A DNA stretch of 64,000 nucleotides from Massilia sp. Root133. GTDB taxonomy: Bacteria; Pseudomonadota; Gammaproteobacteria; Burkholderiales; Burkholderiaceae_D. The notes below the pieces were generated by a model. The model saw only the letters and a program-made list of their open reading frames with translations, ran no database searches and was not told where the DNA came from. Below, piece after piece: positions 18,658 to 26,986 of this stretch. A program made the position numbers and the translations under genes. Location of the stretch: contig NZ_LMEW01000031.1 in assembly GCF_001426525.1 (NCBI RefSeq), positions 1-64,000 on the forward strand, written 5' to 3'. How positions within the stretch are numbered: the first letter of the stretch is position 1; every line of letters starts with the position of its first letter.

Positions 18658-20264
18658 GCCAAGATCGTTCGTCACCGGAGCAACATACCGTCCTCGCGGA
18701 TGCTTGGGGACATGTCGTCGGGGGCATGGAATGGCTTCAATCAGTGCTCTTTGGCGAATTCGCCGACCATCGACCACTGTCTGCCGTCGTCGCCGATATG
18801 CTGGTCAGCTTTATTCCAGGTGTAGTCATCGTCACAAGCGCGCGGGACGCGGTCGCCGTGATTTTGCGCTTGGCGACCCATCCAGAAAGGCGCGAAGAAC
18901 TCATGGAGTGGGTGCTCCTGTGTGCGTGTTTGATCGTCATTGCCCTACCGATCGCGATGGCTGCGGGTAGTGCCGTAGCGCTAGGGGTAGGTGCGGTTGT
19001 CGGCGGAGTGGCTGGCTCGGAACTCGGCGCTGCGTTACGGGCCGTAATGCTTTTGCTGATCAAAGAGGCCTCGAAACTCGTGGAGCTTTTGCGCTTCATG
19101 CAAAAGTTCATGAAGGGGGACATCCTGAAATTTTTGCGAGCCATTCAGTTCGCTAAATATGAAAAACCTCTAATCCAGGCAATTAGCAAGATAACTGGGA
19201 AACTCGTCGAGCTCGTAAAGGCGCTGCGCGCGCATCTGGAGAGTCTAAGCTATTTTGAAAGAGTCAAAGACACAATCATCAATCTGGCAGAGTGGGAGAA
19301 GAAGTTCTACAATGTCCAGCAGGACGCGCTTAAACAGGTACCGAAAGCATTGGCAGAGCTCGACGCTAGGCTCGCGAAAGTGCTGACGCAGACCGCCCTG
19401 AAAGAAGGCCATACAGTCGCCGCCGGTGTGCTGACAGAAAAAAGCCTCGTAGCACTACCGACGAAACAAAGAGTGAAAGACACTCTCGGGAAGGTGCTTG
19501 AAAAGGGTGGGCGGAAAATACCTGAAACAAGGGGCAAAGCAGCGTCTCATGATGGCGCCGTACGGACGTCTAATCCTGATTCAAAATTAAGCGGGCAACT
19601 CAAAAACAACCCCGAGCCAATCAAGTCGCCCGGAGAATCACCGAATACGAAGAAGCAGGCGGTGTCCGACGCTACTCTAGCGGTAGAACGCGAACGGATT
19701 GCCCAGTTGTCCAAGGAAGGGAAGATTGATGAGGCACGGACCATTTTGCAGCCCCATTTGGACGCGGCAAAGAATGCAGAAACCGTGGCAGAGAAGGAAG
19801 TTGCCATGAAGGCTATAATTGCAAGATTGGACGTAACGTCGGATAAAGAAAAGATGTTCTGGTCAGGTAATAAGGAGCTGGCAGCAAAGATCGCAACCGA
19901 AAAAGGTAAAATTATTTTGGAGCAAACTTCGGGCGGGAAAGTAATTGACGATTGGGAGGATCTGAACAAAACCTTTTCCTGGGATCCAAAGGATATAGGG
20001 CCTCATGGTTGGAATTTTTGGGGTGACGTCTCTGCGGAGTATGCCAAGGATGCAGCTGGGGAAATTGAAATTATCCAGGACATTGGAAAATTTCCGGCTG
20101 GTGGTCCCACATGGAGAACGAGGGAGTGGACGACGATTATTGACGAGGGTAAGGTCACGTCAATGAAGATTTATGGAATGGATAAATCGGGTAATATCTT
20201 AAAAGCGATGACAATCGAGCCTGATAGCACGATTGCTAAAGAATTATTCGGAGGAGTACTATGA
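18654..20264 (+). CDS. Putative T6SS effector with membrane segments and ADP-ribosyl-cyclase-like C-terminus
   Basis: A 536-residue protein whose ATG overlaps the vgrG stop (ATGA). Residues 45-72 and 86-135 are hydrophobic and Ala/Gly-rich, likely membrane-insertion segments. Residues 135-250 are helical, 290-345 form a Pro/Ser/Lys-rich linker, and the last 135 residues form a separate domain. That domain has FWSG (402-405), an LEQTSGG loop with Glu423, WGDVSAEYA with Ser460, and a late Glu491 in WRTREW. This order resembles NAD-consuming ADP-ribosyl-cyclase-like toxin domains. Context (VgrG before, small acidic protein after) supports an antibacterial effector. The enzymatic assignment is an inference from motif order. 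The gene is far more AT-rich than the chromosome around it. Confidence 0.65.
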   Translation: MSQDRSSPEQHTVLADAWGHVVGGMEWLQSVLFGEFADHRPLSAVVADMLVSFIPGVVIVTSARDAVAVILRLATHPERREELMEWVLLCACLIVIALPIAMAAGSAVALGVGAVVGGVAGSELGAALRAVMLLLIKEASKLVELLRFMQKFMKGDILKFLRAIQFAKYEKPLIQAISKITGKLVELVKALRAHLESLSYFERVKDTIINLAEWEKKFYNVQQDALKQVPKALAELDARLAKVLTQTALKEGHTVAAGVLTEKSLVALPTKQRVKDTLGKVLEKGGRKIPETRGKAASHDGAVRTSNPDSKLSGQLKNNPEPIKSPGESPNTKKQAVSDATLAVERERIAQLSKEGKIDEARTILQPHLDAAKNAETVAEKEVAMKAIIARLDVTSDKEKMFWSGNKELAAKIATEKGKIILEQTSGGKVIDDWEDLNKTFSWDPKDIGPHGWNFWGDVSAEYAKDAAGEIEIIQDIGKFPAGGPTWRTREWTTIIDEGKVTSMKIYGMDKSGNILKAMTIEPDSTIAKELFGGVL

Positions 20265-20869
20265 CGCTGGCGTTTGAAAAATTTATCAAACAATATGAGA
20301 TGACGGGCAGAGAAAAGGCCGACGGCTATAGTCAGGATGTATTTGTGGGGTTGGACGAAAGTGAGAAAAAAAAGGTGTTCGAATTATTGATGGCGGAGAT
20401 GCCGTGGGGGATTGAGTGGCTATTTTTTCTTGAGCCAAAAAAAGCGCTGACGGTAGCAAAGCAGCGGGAGGGTGAATTGCGCGGGAAGCCTTATGGCGAT
20501 GCATATATGTTTCAACAGCAAATTGTCAAATACTCTGGTGACTTGCTTTATCAGAAACACATGATTGACGATTATGCTGGTTATTCGGAAAGTGTAAGGC
20601 CACTTGTCGTGGATGCTATATATCGCACGCCACAAAACGAAGATACCATTTCGTTTTTCAAACATGTTGTTCTGACAGAAGTCAGTGGAAGCGCAATTGC
20701 TAGGGCAAGTCGGCACTTGCTAGACGCCTTAAAAGTTCCCCAGGCTAGCGAAACCGAAAAGGGGAATTACAGGGCGATGGTTGCTGAACTGCGCAGCGAC
20801 GACACGCCAACGAAGCTGAGGGCGCTTGCCAAACTTGAGAAATATAGGTCACTTAGCAGTCAACCGTAA
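20261..20869 (+). CDS. Putative immunity protein for the upstream effector
   Basis: A 202-residue, AT-rich soluble protein without signal peptide or membrane segment. It is mainly helical with HEAT-like pairs (SESVRPLVVDAIYRTPQNED, LRALAKLEKYRSL). I do not recognise a named family. Its ATG overlaps the effector stop (ATGA) with GGAGG a few bases upstream, the classic toxin-immunity arrangement, and composition changes back to GC-rich right after its stop. The function is inferred from position only. Confidence 0.6.
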   Translation: MTLAFEKFIKQYEMTGREKADGYSQDVFVGLDESEKKKVFELLMAEMPWGIEWLFFLEPKKALTVAKQREGELRGKPYGDAYMFQQQIVKYSGDLLYQKHMIDDYAGYSESVRPLVVDAIYRTPQNEDTISFFKHVVLTEVSGSAIARASRHLLDALKVPQASETEKGNYRAMVAELRSDDTPTKLRALAKLEKYRSLSSQP

Positions 20870-20873
20870 TTTG

Positions 20874-21377
20874 CTAACTCGCGAATTCGAAGTCCGACGG
20901 ATAGCGATGGTAGCCATCGAAGTCGGCTTTCCCGACCGGCACGCCGCCCTGGCGCGCGATCGCATACACCATCGAATAGTGAAAAAAGAAGTTGGGCACG
21001 GCATACATCTGATAGTACTCGGCGGCCGGCAGGTCCAGCTCCGCGAAGCCGGCCGTCGTGCGCACGCGCCGCGCGTCCATGCCGGCGAAATCCGCATCGG
21101 GGATCGCCGCCAGGTACGCCATCGTCCGTTCGAGCTCGCCGAAGACGCTGGGAAACGTCGACTCGTCGGCGCGGAACGAGACGATCTCGCGTCCCGCCAG
21201 CGGGCAGGTGGCGCGTAAGGTTAACCCGATCGCGACCCGGGCCTGCTGCAGCAGCGGGAACATGTCCGGGTGCAGGCGGCGGTCCGCGACGGCCACGTCG
21301 AACGCCTCGACCTGCTTCAGGATGGCGTCCAGTTGTCCCAGGTAGTGCAGGAAGAGCCGGGTCGGCGTGACCGTCAT
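20874..21377 (-). CDS. DUF1993 family protein
   Basis: A 167-residue cytosolic protein starting MTVTPTRLFLHYLGQLDAIL and containing HPDMFPLLQQARVA and NFFFHYSMVYAIAR, typical of the DUF1993 family, a DinB-like helical bundle of unknown function. Its ATG overlaps the stop codon of the upstream AraC gene (ATGA), so the two form an operon, and it is the likely partner or target of that regulator. Confidence 0.85.
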   Translation of the reverse strand: MTVTPTRLFLHYLGQLDAILKQVEAFDVAVADRRLHPDMFPLLQQARVAIGLTLRATCPLAGREIVSFRADESTFPSVFGELERTMAYLAAIPDADFAGMDARRVRTTAGFAELDLPAAEYYQMYAVPNFFFHYSMVYAIARQGGVPVGKADFDGYHRYPSDFEFAS

Positions 21378-22246
21378 ACGACGGTCTCCCGAACGCGCCG
21401 CAGATCGTCGCGCGGCGGCCGTCCGAACATCCGGCTGTACTCGCGCGTAAACTGCGACGGGCTTTCGTAGCCCACCTGGTAGGCGACGGCGGCCACGTCG
21501 CAGCTGGCCGCCGCGAGGCGGGCGCGTGCCTCGTGCAGGCGGATCTGCTTCTGGTATTGCAGGGGGCTCAGCGACGTGAAGTCCTTGAAGTGGCGGAACA
21601 GCGACGACGCGCTCATGCCGCTCACCGCTTCCAGCTGCTGCGTCGAGACGGGTTCGGCGTAATGCTGCTGCAGCCAGCGGATCGCACGGCCGATGCGCGA
21701 TGCGCGGCTGTCGGCCAGGCCCACCTCGCGCAGCATCGGGCCGTGCGGGCCGGAGAGCAGGCGCCACAGGATTTCCTTCTCCAGCAGCGGCCGCAGGATG
21801 CGCACGTCGTCCGGATGGTCGAGCAGGGTCACCAGGCGCCCGACGGCATCCAGCAGCTGGCTCGACGCCGCATGCACGGCCATCGGCGCCGCGGCCGGCG
21901 GCGCCTCGGCTTCCGCTTCGACGATCAGGCCCGCGATCTCGGCCGGGCGCAGCGTGAGCGCGACGCCGAGATACGGCTCGTCCTCGCTGGCGTGGGTCAC
22001 CTGGCCCGTCGACGGCATCGTCAGCGACACGATCACGCAGTCGCCGGGACCATATTCGTAGGTGCGCCCGCCGATCGTCGAGCGCTTGCGGCCCTGCAGG
22101 ATCAGCGCGAACATCGGCTCTTCGATGCCGCTCATCGGCAAGGTCGGCGTCGTGACCGAACGCACCCGCAGCCCGGGCACGATGCAGTCCGGGCCCGTGC
22201 CGGCGTGGCGCATGGCGAGGTGGCGAAGGTCGTGGAGAGTCATCAT
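21374..22246 (-). CDS. AraC family regulator (AraC_N type)
   Basis: A 290-residue regulator with an N-terminal cupin-like sensor of the AraC_N kind (about 15-165; GIEEPMFALILQGRKRSTIG, YEYGPGDCVIVSL) and a C-terminal double HTH (about 185-285; MSASSLFRHFKDFTSLSPLQ, VGYESPSQFTREYSRMFGRPP). It is the first gene of a two-gene operon with the DUF1993 gene. The start has a second Met directly after it and no strong ribosome site. The ligand is unknown. Confidence 0.88.
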   Translation of the reverse strand: MMTLHDLRHLAMRHAGTGPDCIVPGLRVRSVTTPTLPMSGIEEPMFALILQGRKRSTIGGRTYEYGPGDCVIVSLTMPSTGQVTHASEDEPYLGVALTLRPAEIAGLIVEAEAEAPPAAAPMAVHAASSQLLDAVGRLVTLLDHPDDVRILRPLLEKEILWRLLSGPHGPMLREVGLADSRASRIGRAIRWLQQHYAEPVSTQQLEAVSGMSASSLFRHFKDFTSLSPLQYQKQIRLHEARARLAAASCDVAAVAYQVGYESPSQFTREYSRMFGRPPRDDLRRVRETVV

Positions 22247-22332
22247 GATGTCGTTCGTTCGTAAAGGCAGCAGATGTCATTACGGGACAGTGATCGTAAC
22301 ATGATCGACGCTACCAAGACACATATGCATCT

Positions 22333-25300
22333 CTATGGCTGGCCGGCCGGGACGCCGCCGGCGAGGCGGCGCCACCACGGCCGCCGCGCTGGACGCTCGT
22401 ACGCCTGGCCGGCGGGCACCGTGAGCGCGACGACCGTCCCACGTTCGGCGCCCGGTCCGATGTCGAGCCGCGCGCCGATCGCCGCCGCGCGCTCGCGCAT
22501 GCCCGCGAGGCCCCAGTGGCCGGGCCGGGCGGCCGCGCGGATGCCGCGGCCGTCGTCGCGCACCCGCAGTTCGAACGCCTGCTCGCCGTAGGCCACCTCC
22601 AGCACGACCTCGTTCGCATGCGCGTGCCGGAACGCGTTCTGCAGCGCTTCGCGGGCGATGAAGCACGTCTCCTGGGCCACGTCGCGGCACAGGGTGCGGC
22701 GCTGTCCCTCCACGCGCACGTCGAAGCGTACGCCGAACTGCTCGCCGAGGATGTGACCCAGCGGGACGACGGCGCCAACGAGGTCCTCGGCCGGCGCCGC
22801 CGCGCCGCGCAGCGCCGTCAGTTCGTCGCGGCCTTCGCGCAGCGCGTCGCGCGCCTGTTCGAGCGTGCGGTCGATCAGCGGACGGTCGGGGCAGTCCTGC
22901 GGCAGCCGGTCGCGCGCGTGCTCGAACAGCATCAGCAGGGCCTGCACGGATTGCATCAGCGTGTCGTGCAAGGTGCGCGCGATGCGTTCGCGTTCGCTCG
23001 CGCGCTCCTGCAGCAGGCGGCGCAGTTGCAGCGTGACCCGGCGCAGGCGCAGCCGGTACAGCAGCCACGCGCCCAGCGCGAACAGCGCGGCGCACAGCGC
23101 CTTGAACGGCGCGCCCTGCACGAACGTGGGCGCGATCGTGACGTCGAGCGCGGCGCCCGTCGGGTTCCACACGCCGTCCTCGTTGGCGGCGCTGACGGCG
23201 AAGCGGTAGCGGCCCGGCCCCAGGCGCGTGTAATAGGCCGTGCGGCGCGGGCCGGCGTCGCGCCAATCGTCGTCGACGTCTTCCAGTTTGTAGCGGAAAC
23301 GGACCCGTTCCGGCATCGTGAAGCTGGGGGCCGTGTAGGCGATCTGCAGGTCGCGCGTGCCGGCCGGCAGGATCAAGCCGCCCGCCGCGTCGAGCGTGCG
23401 TCCGCCGGCGGACACGCTCGTGATGTGCACGGGCGGCGCCAGCCGGTTGCGGGGCAGGCGGGCCGGGTCGATCCACGCGGCGCCGTCGGTGCCGTACAGC
23501 CACAGGCGGCCGTCGGGCGTCTCCAGCAGGCTCGATTGCCCCGAACGGAACTGGGCGATGCCGGGATAACCGTCGATGGCGTCGAACAGGTCGTACGTGG
23601 CAATGGTGCGGGCCGGCGCGCCCAGGAATGCGCGCCACTGCGCGGCCGGGATGCGTACGAGGCCGCGGCTGCCGTTCAGCCACAGGTCGCCGTCGGCGCG
23701 CAGCAGCATGCCCGTGATGCCGGCGAGCGCCTGCGGGTCGGCCAGGCGCACCGGAACGAAGCGGCCGCCGGCGAGCATGGACAAGCCTTTGTCGCCGGCG
23801 GCCAGCAGCACGCCGCCGGCGTCCATCACGCGTCCCACGACGCCGACGTCGAGGCCGTCCGCCATGCCGTAGCGCCTGGTCTTCCCGTCGCGCAGGGCGA
23901 CCACGGTGCTGTCGCGGTAGCCGAACCACAAGGTACCGTGCGCGTCACGCGCCATGCTCACCGGGAGCTCGTCGGACAGGCCGAATGCACGCGCCGGCGC
24001 CCAGCGGCTGCCGTCCCAGCGGTACAGCCGGTCGTAGGCGAACCCGGCCCACAGTCCCGTGCCGTCGTCGAGCATCGTGCGCACGCCGCCGTCCATGGCG
24101 GCCTGCGGCACGCTGTCCGGGAACGGGATGCGGATCGTCGTGCCGCCCTTGCGCCGCTCGATGACGCCGCGGCGTGCCACCAGCAGGGCGCCGTCGGCGG
24201 CGGTGGCCAGCACCTGCACGTCCCGTTCGGGCCGTTCGACGAGGCGGATGCCGTCGTGCATCCACAGGCGGGGCTGGCGGATGAACTCGGCGCTCGCCCA
24301 CAAGCGGCCGGCATCGTCCAGGGCCAGCGAGACGTTGGCATACCCCGGCGGCAGCCCCGCCGGAACGACCCGGTCGCGCCGGAAGCGGTCGACGCCGCGC
24401 CGCGTGCCGAGCCAGACGTTGCCCTCGCGGTCCTCGAACATGGTCATCGCATCGCCGCTGGTCAGGCTCGCGGGCGCACGTTCGCCGGGATCGGTGCGCG
24501 GGTGCACGACGTCGGTGCGCGCCAGCGCGGCCGGTCCCAGCCGGTAGAGTCCGACCCCCGCATGCCACAGGTTGCCGTCGCGGTCGAAGATGGCGTCGAA
24601 CGAATACGACGTCGTCCACCAGTCGCGCGGGTGCGGCGGGGTGGCCAGGCGCTCGGGCAGGCGCGTGATCTTGTCCAGGTACCACAGCCACAGGTGTCCA
24701 TCCGGGGCGGACATGATGTTGAAATGCTGGCCCGTGAGGCCGGTCGGCACGAAGCGGTCGACGCCGGGGTCGCGATAGAACAGCGCGTTCTCGGTATTCA
24801 CCCACAGGCGCCCGGAAGGATCGCGCCGCAGGCCTTCCGAGGTGCCGTCGAGTCCCCAGTCCGCGCCGATCTTGCGCCAGCGGCTGCCGTCGAGCATGAA
24901 CAACCCCTTGCTCGTCGCGGCCCACGTGCGTCCGCGCTCATCCGCCACGACGGAGTAGACGCCGCCGGGCTCGTAACCGTCGGCCTCGGCATAATGGCGC
25001 AGGCGGCCGTCGCGAAACACCGACAGGCCGTTGAAGCGGTACCCGATCCACAGCGACCCGTCGGGAAACGCGCGCACCGTCGCGATCACGTTGGACAGCA
25101 GGGGCACGCCGCCCAGCGACCGGATGTGCTCGAAGCGGACGCCGTCGAAGCGGTACAGGCCGGACGGCGTGGCGAACCACATGAAGCCGTCCCGGTCCTG
25201 CGTCATCTCCCACACGTCGCCCGGCATGCCGTCCTTGCTCGTCCAGGCGTCGTGGTGCAGCTGGGCGATGGAAAGCGTGGGGTCGAGCGCGTGCGCGCTG

Positions 25301-25344
25301 CCAGACAACAGCGCGAGGAGGAGGACGATGGCGGAACGGAACAT
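22333..25344 (-). CDS. Propeller-type sensor histidine kinase (Reg_prop / Y_Y_Y / HisKA_3)
   Basis: A 1003-residue inner-membrane kinase. A signal peptide (1-20) is followed by about 14 beta-propeller blades (about 25-640; DRDGFMWFATPSGLYRFDG, DGSLWIGYRFNGLSVF). Next come a Y_Y_Y domain (about 650-735; YKLEDVDDDWRDAGP), one transmembrane helix (about 745-765), and a HisKA_3 dimerisation helix with the phospho-acceptor His in RIARTLHDTLMQS (about 790). The ATPase domain ends with DDGRGI and GHWGLAGMRERA. It should sense a periplasmic ligand and phosphorylate a LuxR-type response regulator. None is adjacent on its own strand, but a response-regulator pair starts 1.2 kb away at 26523. It is divergent from the isochorismatase-like hydrolase gene. 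Confidence 0.92.
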   Translation of the reverse strand: MFRSAIVLLLALLSGSAHALDPTLSIAQLHHDAWTSKDGMPGDVWEMTQDRDGFMWFATPSGLYRFDGVRFEHIRSLGGVPLLSNVIATVRAFPDGSLWIGYRFNGLSVFRDGRLRHYAEADGYEPGGVYSVVADERGRTWAATSKGLFMLDGSRWRKIGADWGLDGTSEGLRRDPSGRLWVNTENALFYRDPGVDRFVPTGLTGQHFNIMSAPDGHLWLWYLDKITRLPERLATPPHPRDWWTTSYSFDAIFDRDGNLWHAGVGLYRLGPAALARTDVVHPRTDPGERAPASLTSGDAMTMFEDREGNVWLGTRRGVDRFRRDRVVPAGLPPGYANVSLALDDAGRLWASAEFIRQPRLWMHDGIRLVERPERDVQVLATAADGALLVARRGVIERRKGGTTIRIPFPDSVPQAAMDGGVRTMLDDGTGLWAGFAYDRLYRWDGSRWAPARAFGLSDELPVSMARDAHGTLWFGYRDSTVVALRDGKTRRYGMADGLDVGVVGRVMDAGGVLLAAGDKGLSMLAGGRFVPVRLADPQALAGITGMLLRADGDLWLNGSRGLVRIPAAQWRAFLGAPARTIATYDLFDAIDGYPGIAQFRSGQSSLLETPDGRLWLYGTDGAAWIDPARLPRNRLAPPVHITSVSAGGRTLDAAGGLILPAGTRDLQIAYTAPSFTMPERVRFRYKLEDVDDDWRDAGPRRTAYYTRLGPGRYRFAVSAANEDGVWNPTGAALDVTIAPTFVQGAPFKALCAALFALGAWLLYRLRLRRVTLQLRRLLQERASERERIARTLHDTLMQSVQALLMLFEHARDRLPQDCPDRPLIDRTLEQARDALREGRDELTALRGAAAPAEDLVGAVVPLGHILGEQFGVRFDVRVEGQRRTLCRDVAQETCFIAREALQNAFRHAHANEVVLEVAYGEQAFELRVRDDGRGIRAAARPGHWGLAGMRERAAAIGARLDIGPGAERGTVVALTVPAGQAYERPARRPWWRRLAGGVPAGQP

Positions 25345-25380
25345 TGACCGGATTGTAAAGCACGCCGTGCCTGTGCGCCT

Positions 25381-25394
25381 ATACGAACGGATAC
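25381..25394 (+). promoter_or_regulatory. Recurrent 14-bp element, site 1
   Basis: ATACGAACGGATAC, one of five related intergenic elements (see 34547, 38604, 40663, 41855). It lies between the divergent kinase and hydrolase genes, 84 bp before the hydrolase start. The two ATAC boxes are 10 bp apart, about one helical turn, which suits a dimeric activator. Confidence 0.55.
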
Positions 25395-25477
25395 TGGCAA
25401 TGGAGGAGGGGCGGGACTACCATGGCCTGGCCGGTGCACCACCAACCATCTTTTCATCCCTCCCAGAGGATCATCCC

Positions 25478-26164
25478 ATGAGCAATCCAAAACTCGAAGT
25501 GCTGACGCCGCAGAACAGCCAGATCATCTTCATCGATCACCAGCCGCAGATGGCTTTCGGCGTGCAGTCCATCGACCGCCAGGTCCTGAAGAACAACACC
25601 GTCGGCCTCGCCAAGGCGGCCCGCACGTTCAACATCCCGACGACGATCACCACCGTCGAGACGCAAGGCTTCTCGGGCTATACCTACCCGGAACTGCTGG
25701 ACGTGTTCCCGAACCAGCCCATCCTCGAGCGCACCTCGATGAACTCGTGGGACGACCAGAAAGTGCGCGACGCGCTGGCCGCCAACGGCCGCAAGAAGAT
25801 CGTCGTCGCCGGCCTGTGGACGGAAGTCTGCAACACCACCTTCGCCCTGTGCGCGATGCTGGAAGGCGGCTACGAGATCTACATGGTGGCGGACGCCTCG
25901 GGCGGCACGAGCAAGGAAGCCCACGACTACGCCATGCAGCGCATGATCCAGGCCGGCGTCGTGCCGGTGACCTGGCAGCAGGTGCTGCTGGAGTGGCAGC
26001 GCGACTGGGCGCACAAGGACACCTATGACGCCGTGACCGGCATCGCCAAGGAGCATTCGGGCGCGTACGGCATGGGCATCGACTACGCGTACACGATGGT
26101 GCACAAGGCACCGCAACGCGGCACCACCAGCCACGAAACGCTGGCGCCGGTACCGGCACGCTGA
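25478..26164 (+). CDS. Isochorismatase-like cysteine hydrolase (YcaC type)
   Basis: A 228-residue member of the isochorismatase/nicotinamidase superfamily with the catalytic Asp in FIDHQPQMAFGV, a Lys in the RKKIVVAG strand, and the nucleophile Cys in GLWTEVCNTTFALC. Its size and ends match YcaC-like hydrolases, often induced by stress and of uncertain substrate. The start at 25478 matches the family start. The 14-bp element 84 bp upstream suggests regulon control. It is followed by a small XapX protein and response regulators. Confidence 0.88.
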   Translation: MSNPKLEVLTPQNSQIIFIDHQPQMAFGVQSIDRQVLKNNTVGLAKAARTFNIPTTITTVETQGFSGYTYPELLDVFPNQPILERTSMNSWDDQKVRDALAANGRKKIVVAGLWTEVCNTTFALCAMLEGGYEIYMVADASGGTSKEAHDYAMQRMIQAGVVPVTWQQVLLEWQRDWAHKDTYDAVTGIAKEHSGAYGMGIDYAYTMVHKAPQRGTTSHETLAPVPAR

Positions 26165-26202
26165 TTTTTCGCGCGCGCCGGCCATCCCGGTGCGTGCGTC
26201 CG

Positions 26203-26232
26203 CGGCTCCGGCGCCTATCCGCGCCGGGGCCG
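26203..26232. terminator. Strong GC hairpin after the hydrolase gene
   Basis: CCGGCGC and GCGCCGG form the core stem around a CTATCC loop, extended by CGGC/GCCG with one-base bulges. It lies between the hydrolase stop (26164) and the XapX gene (26261). No U-tract follows, so it may be Rho-assisted or a processing structure. Confidence 0.4.
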
Positions 26233-26260
26233 CTCCCGCCATTCATCCACAGGGGGATGC

Positions 26261-26539
26261 ATGAAGTTCTACCTGGTTTCCTTGGCAGTCGGCCTGCTGG
26301 TCGGCTGCATCTATGCATTGCTGGGGGTCCGTTCCCCCGCGCCGCCGGCGATCGCGCTGATCGGCCTGTTCGGCATGCTCGTGGGCGAGCAGGCCGTGCC
26401 CATCGCCAAGCGCCTGATCTCGGGCGAGCCCGTCACCGTGTCCTGGTTCCGCAGCGAGTGCGTGACCCGCATCAGCGGCGTGACGCCGCCCCCGCCCGCA
26501 CCGACGGACAACAAGGCCGGCCATGATCGCGCAGCCTGA
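26261..26539 (+). CDS. XapX domain small membrane protein
   Basis: A 92-residue protein with two predicted transmembrane helices (residues 3-22 and 29-47) in the XapX pattern MKFYLVSLAVGLLVGCIYAL then PAPPAIALIGLFGMLVGE. It has a soluble Pro-rich tail from about residue 70. Function of the family is unknown. It overlaps the next response-regulator gene by 17 bp. A second, shorter XapX-like gene sits at 40743. Confidence 0.8.
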   Translation: MKFYLVSLAVGLLVGCIYALLGVRSPAPPAIALIGLFGMLVGEQAVPIAKRLISGEPVTVSWFRSECVTRISGVTPPPPAPTDNKAGHDRAA

Positions 26540-26918
26540 CGGCAGCCAGCCGGTGCTCGTGGTGGACGACGACGACACCGTCCGCACCGGCATGCTCGGC
26601 CTGCTGCGCGCGGCCGGCTACGCGGCCGAGGGCTATCCGAGCGCCGCCGCCGCGCTGGACGCCTGCGACCCCGTGCGCGCCCACTGCGCCGTGCTCGACA
26701 TCCACATCGGCGAGCCGGACGGCTTCGCGCTCGGACAAAGCCTGCGCGCGCTGGCGCCGAGCCTGCCCGTCATCTTCATCACGGGCGACGACGACCCCGC
26801 ACTCGTGCACCGCGCGGGCGTGGTCGGCGCGCTGACGCTGCTGCTCAAGCCGGTCGACGCCGACTGCCTGCTGGCGCTGATCGATTCGATCCCGGTGCCG
26901 CCGGACGCCGTCCGGTGA
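26523..26918 (+). CDS. Single-domain response regulator (receiver only)
   Basis: A 131-residue receiver domain with the acidic pocket VVDDDDT, the phospho-acceptor Asp in AVLDIHIGEPDGF, the Thr in FITGDDD and the conserved Lys in LLKPVD. There is no output domain. It overlaps the XapX gene at its 5' end and is followed directly by a second response regulator. It may act as a phosphate sink or relay between the nearby kinases and the LuxR-type regulator. Confidence 0.88.
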   Translation: MIAQPDGSQPVLVVDDDDTVRTGMLGLLRAAGYAAEGYPSAAAALDACDPVRAHCAVLDIHIGEPDGFALGQSLRALAPSLPVIFITGDDDPALVHRAGVVGALTLLLKPVDADCLLALIDSIPVPPDAVR

Positions 26919-26986
26919 CGGCGGCCCCTCCGCACAACCCGGTGTTTTCCGCTATGCTTGCGTCTGCAACAGACGAGGAGGCAGGC

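Noticed and set aside
18654-20264. Effector as an Rhs or PAAR protein
   Set aside because: No YD repeats, PAAR or prePAAR motif; the membrane segments and separate C-terminal domain fit a VgrG-borne effector better.
22516-25347. Very long open frame opposite the propeller kinase
   Set aside because: GC-rich codon use leaves the complementary frame open. The predicted protein is low-complexity Arg/Ala/Gly/His-rich with no motif, while the kinase on the other strand has clear domains.
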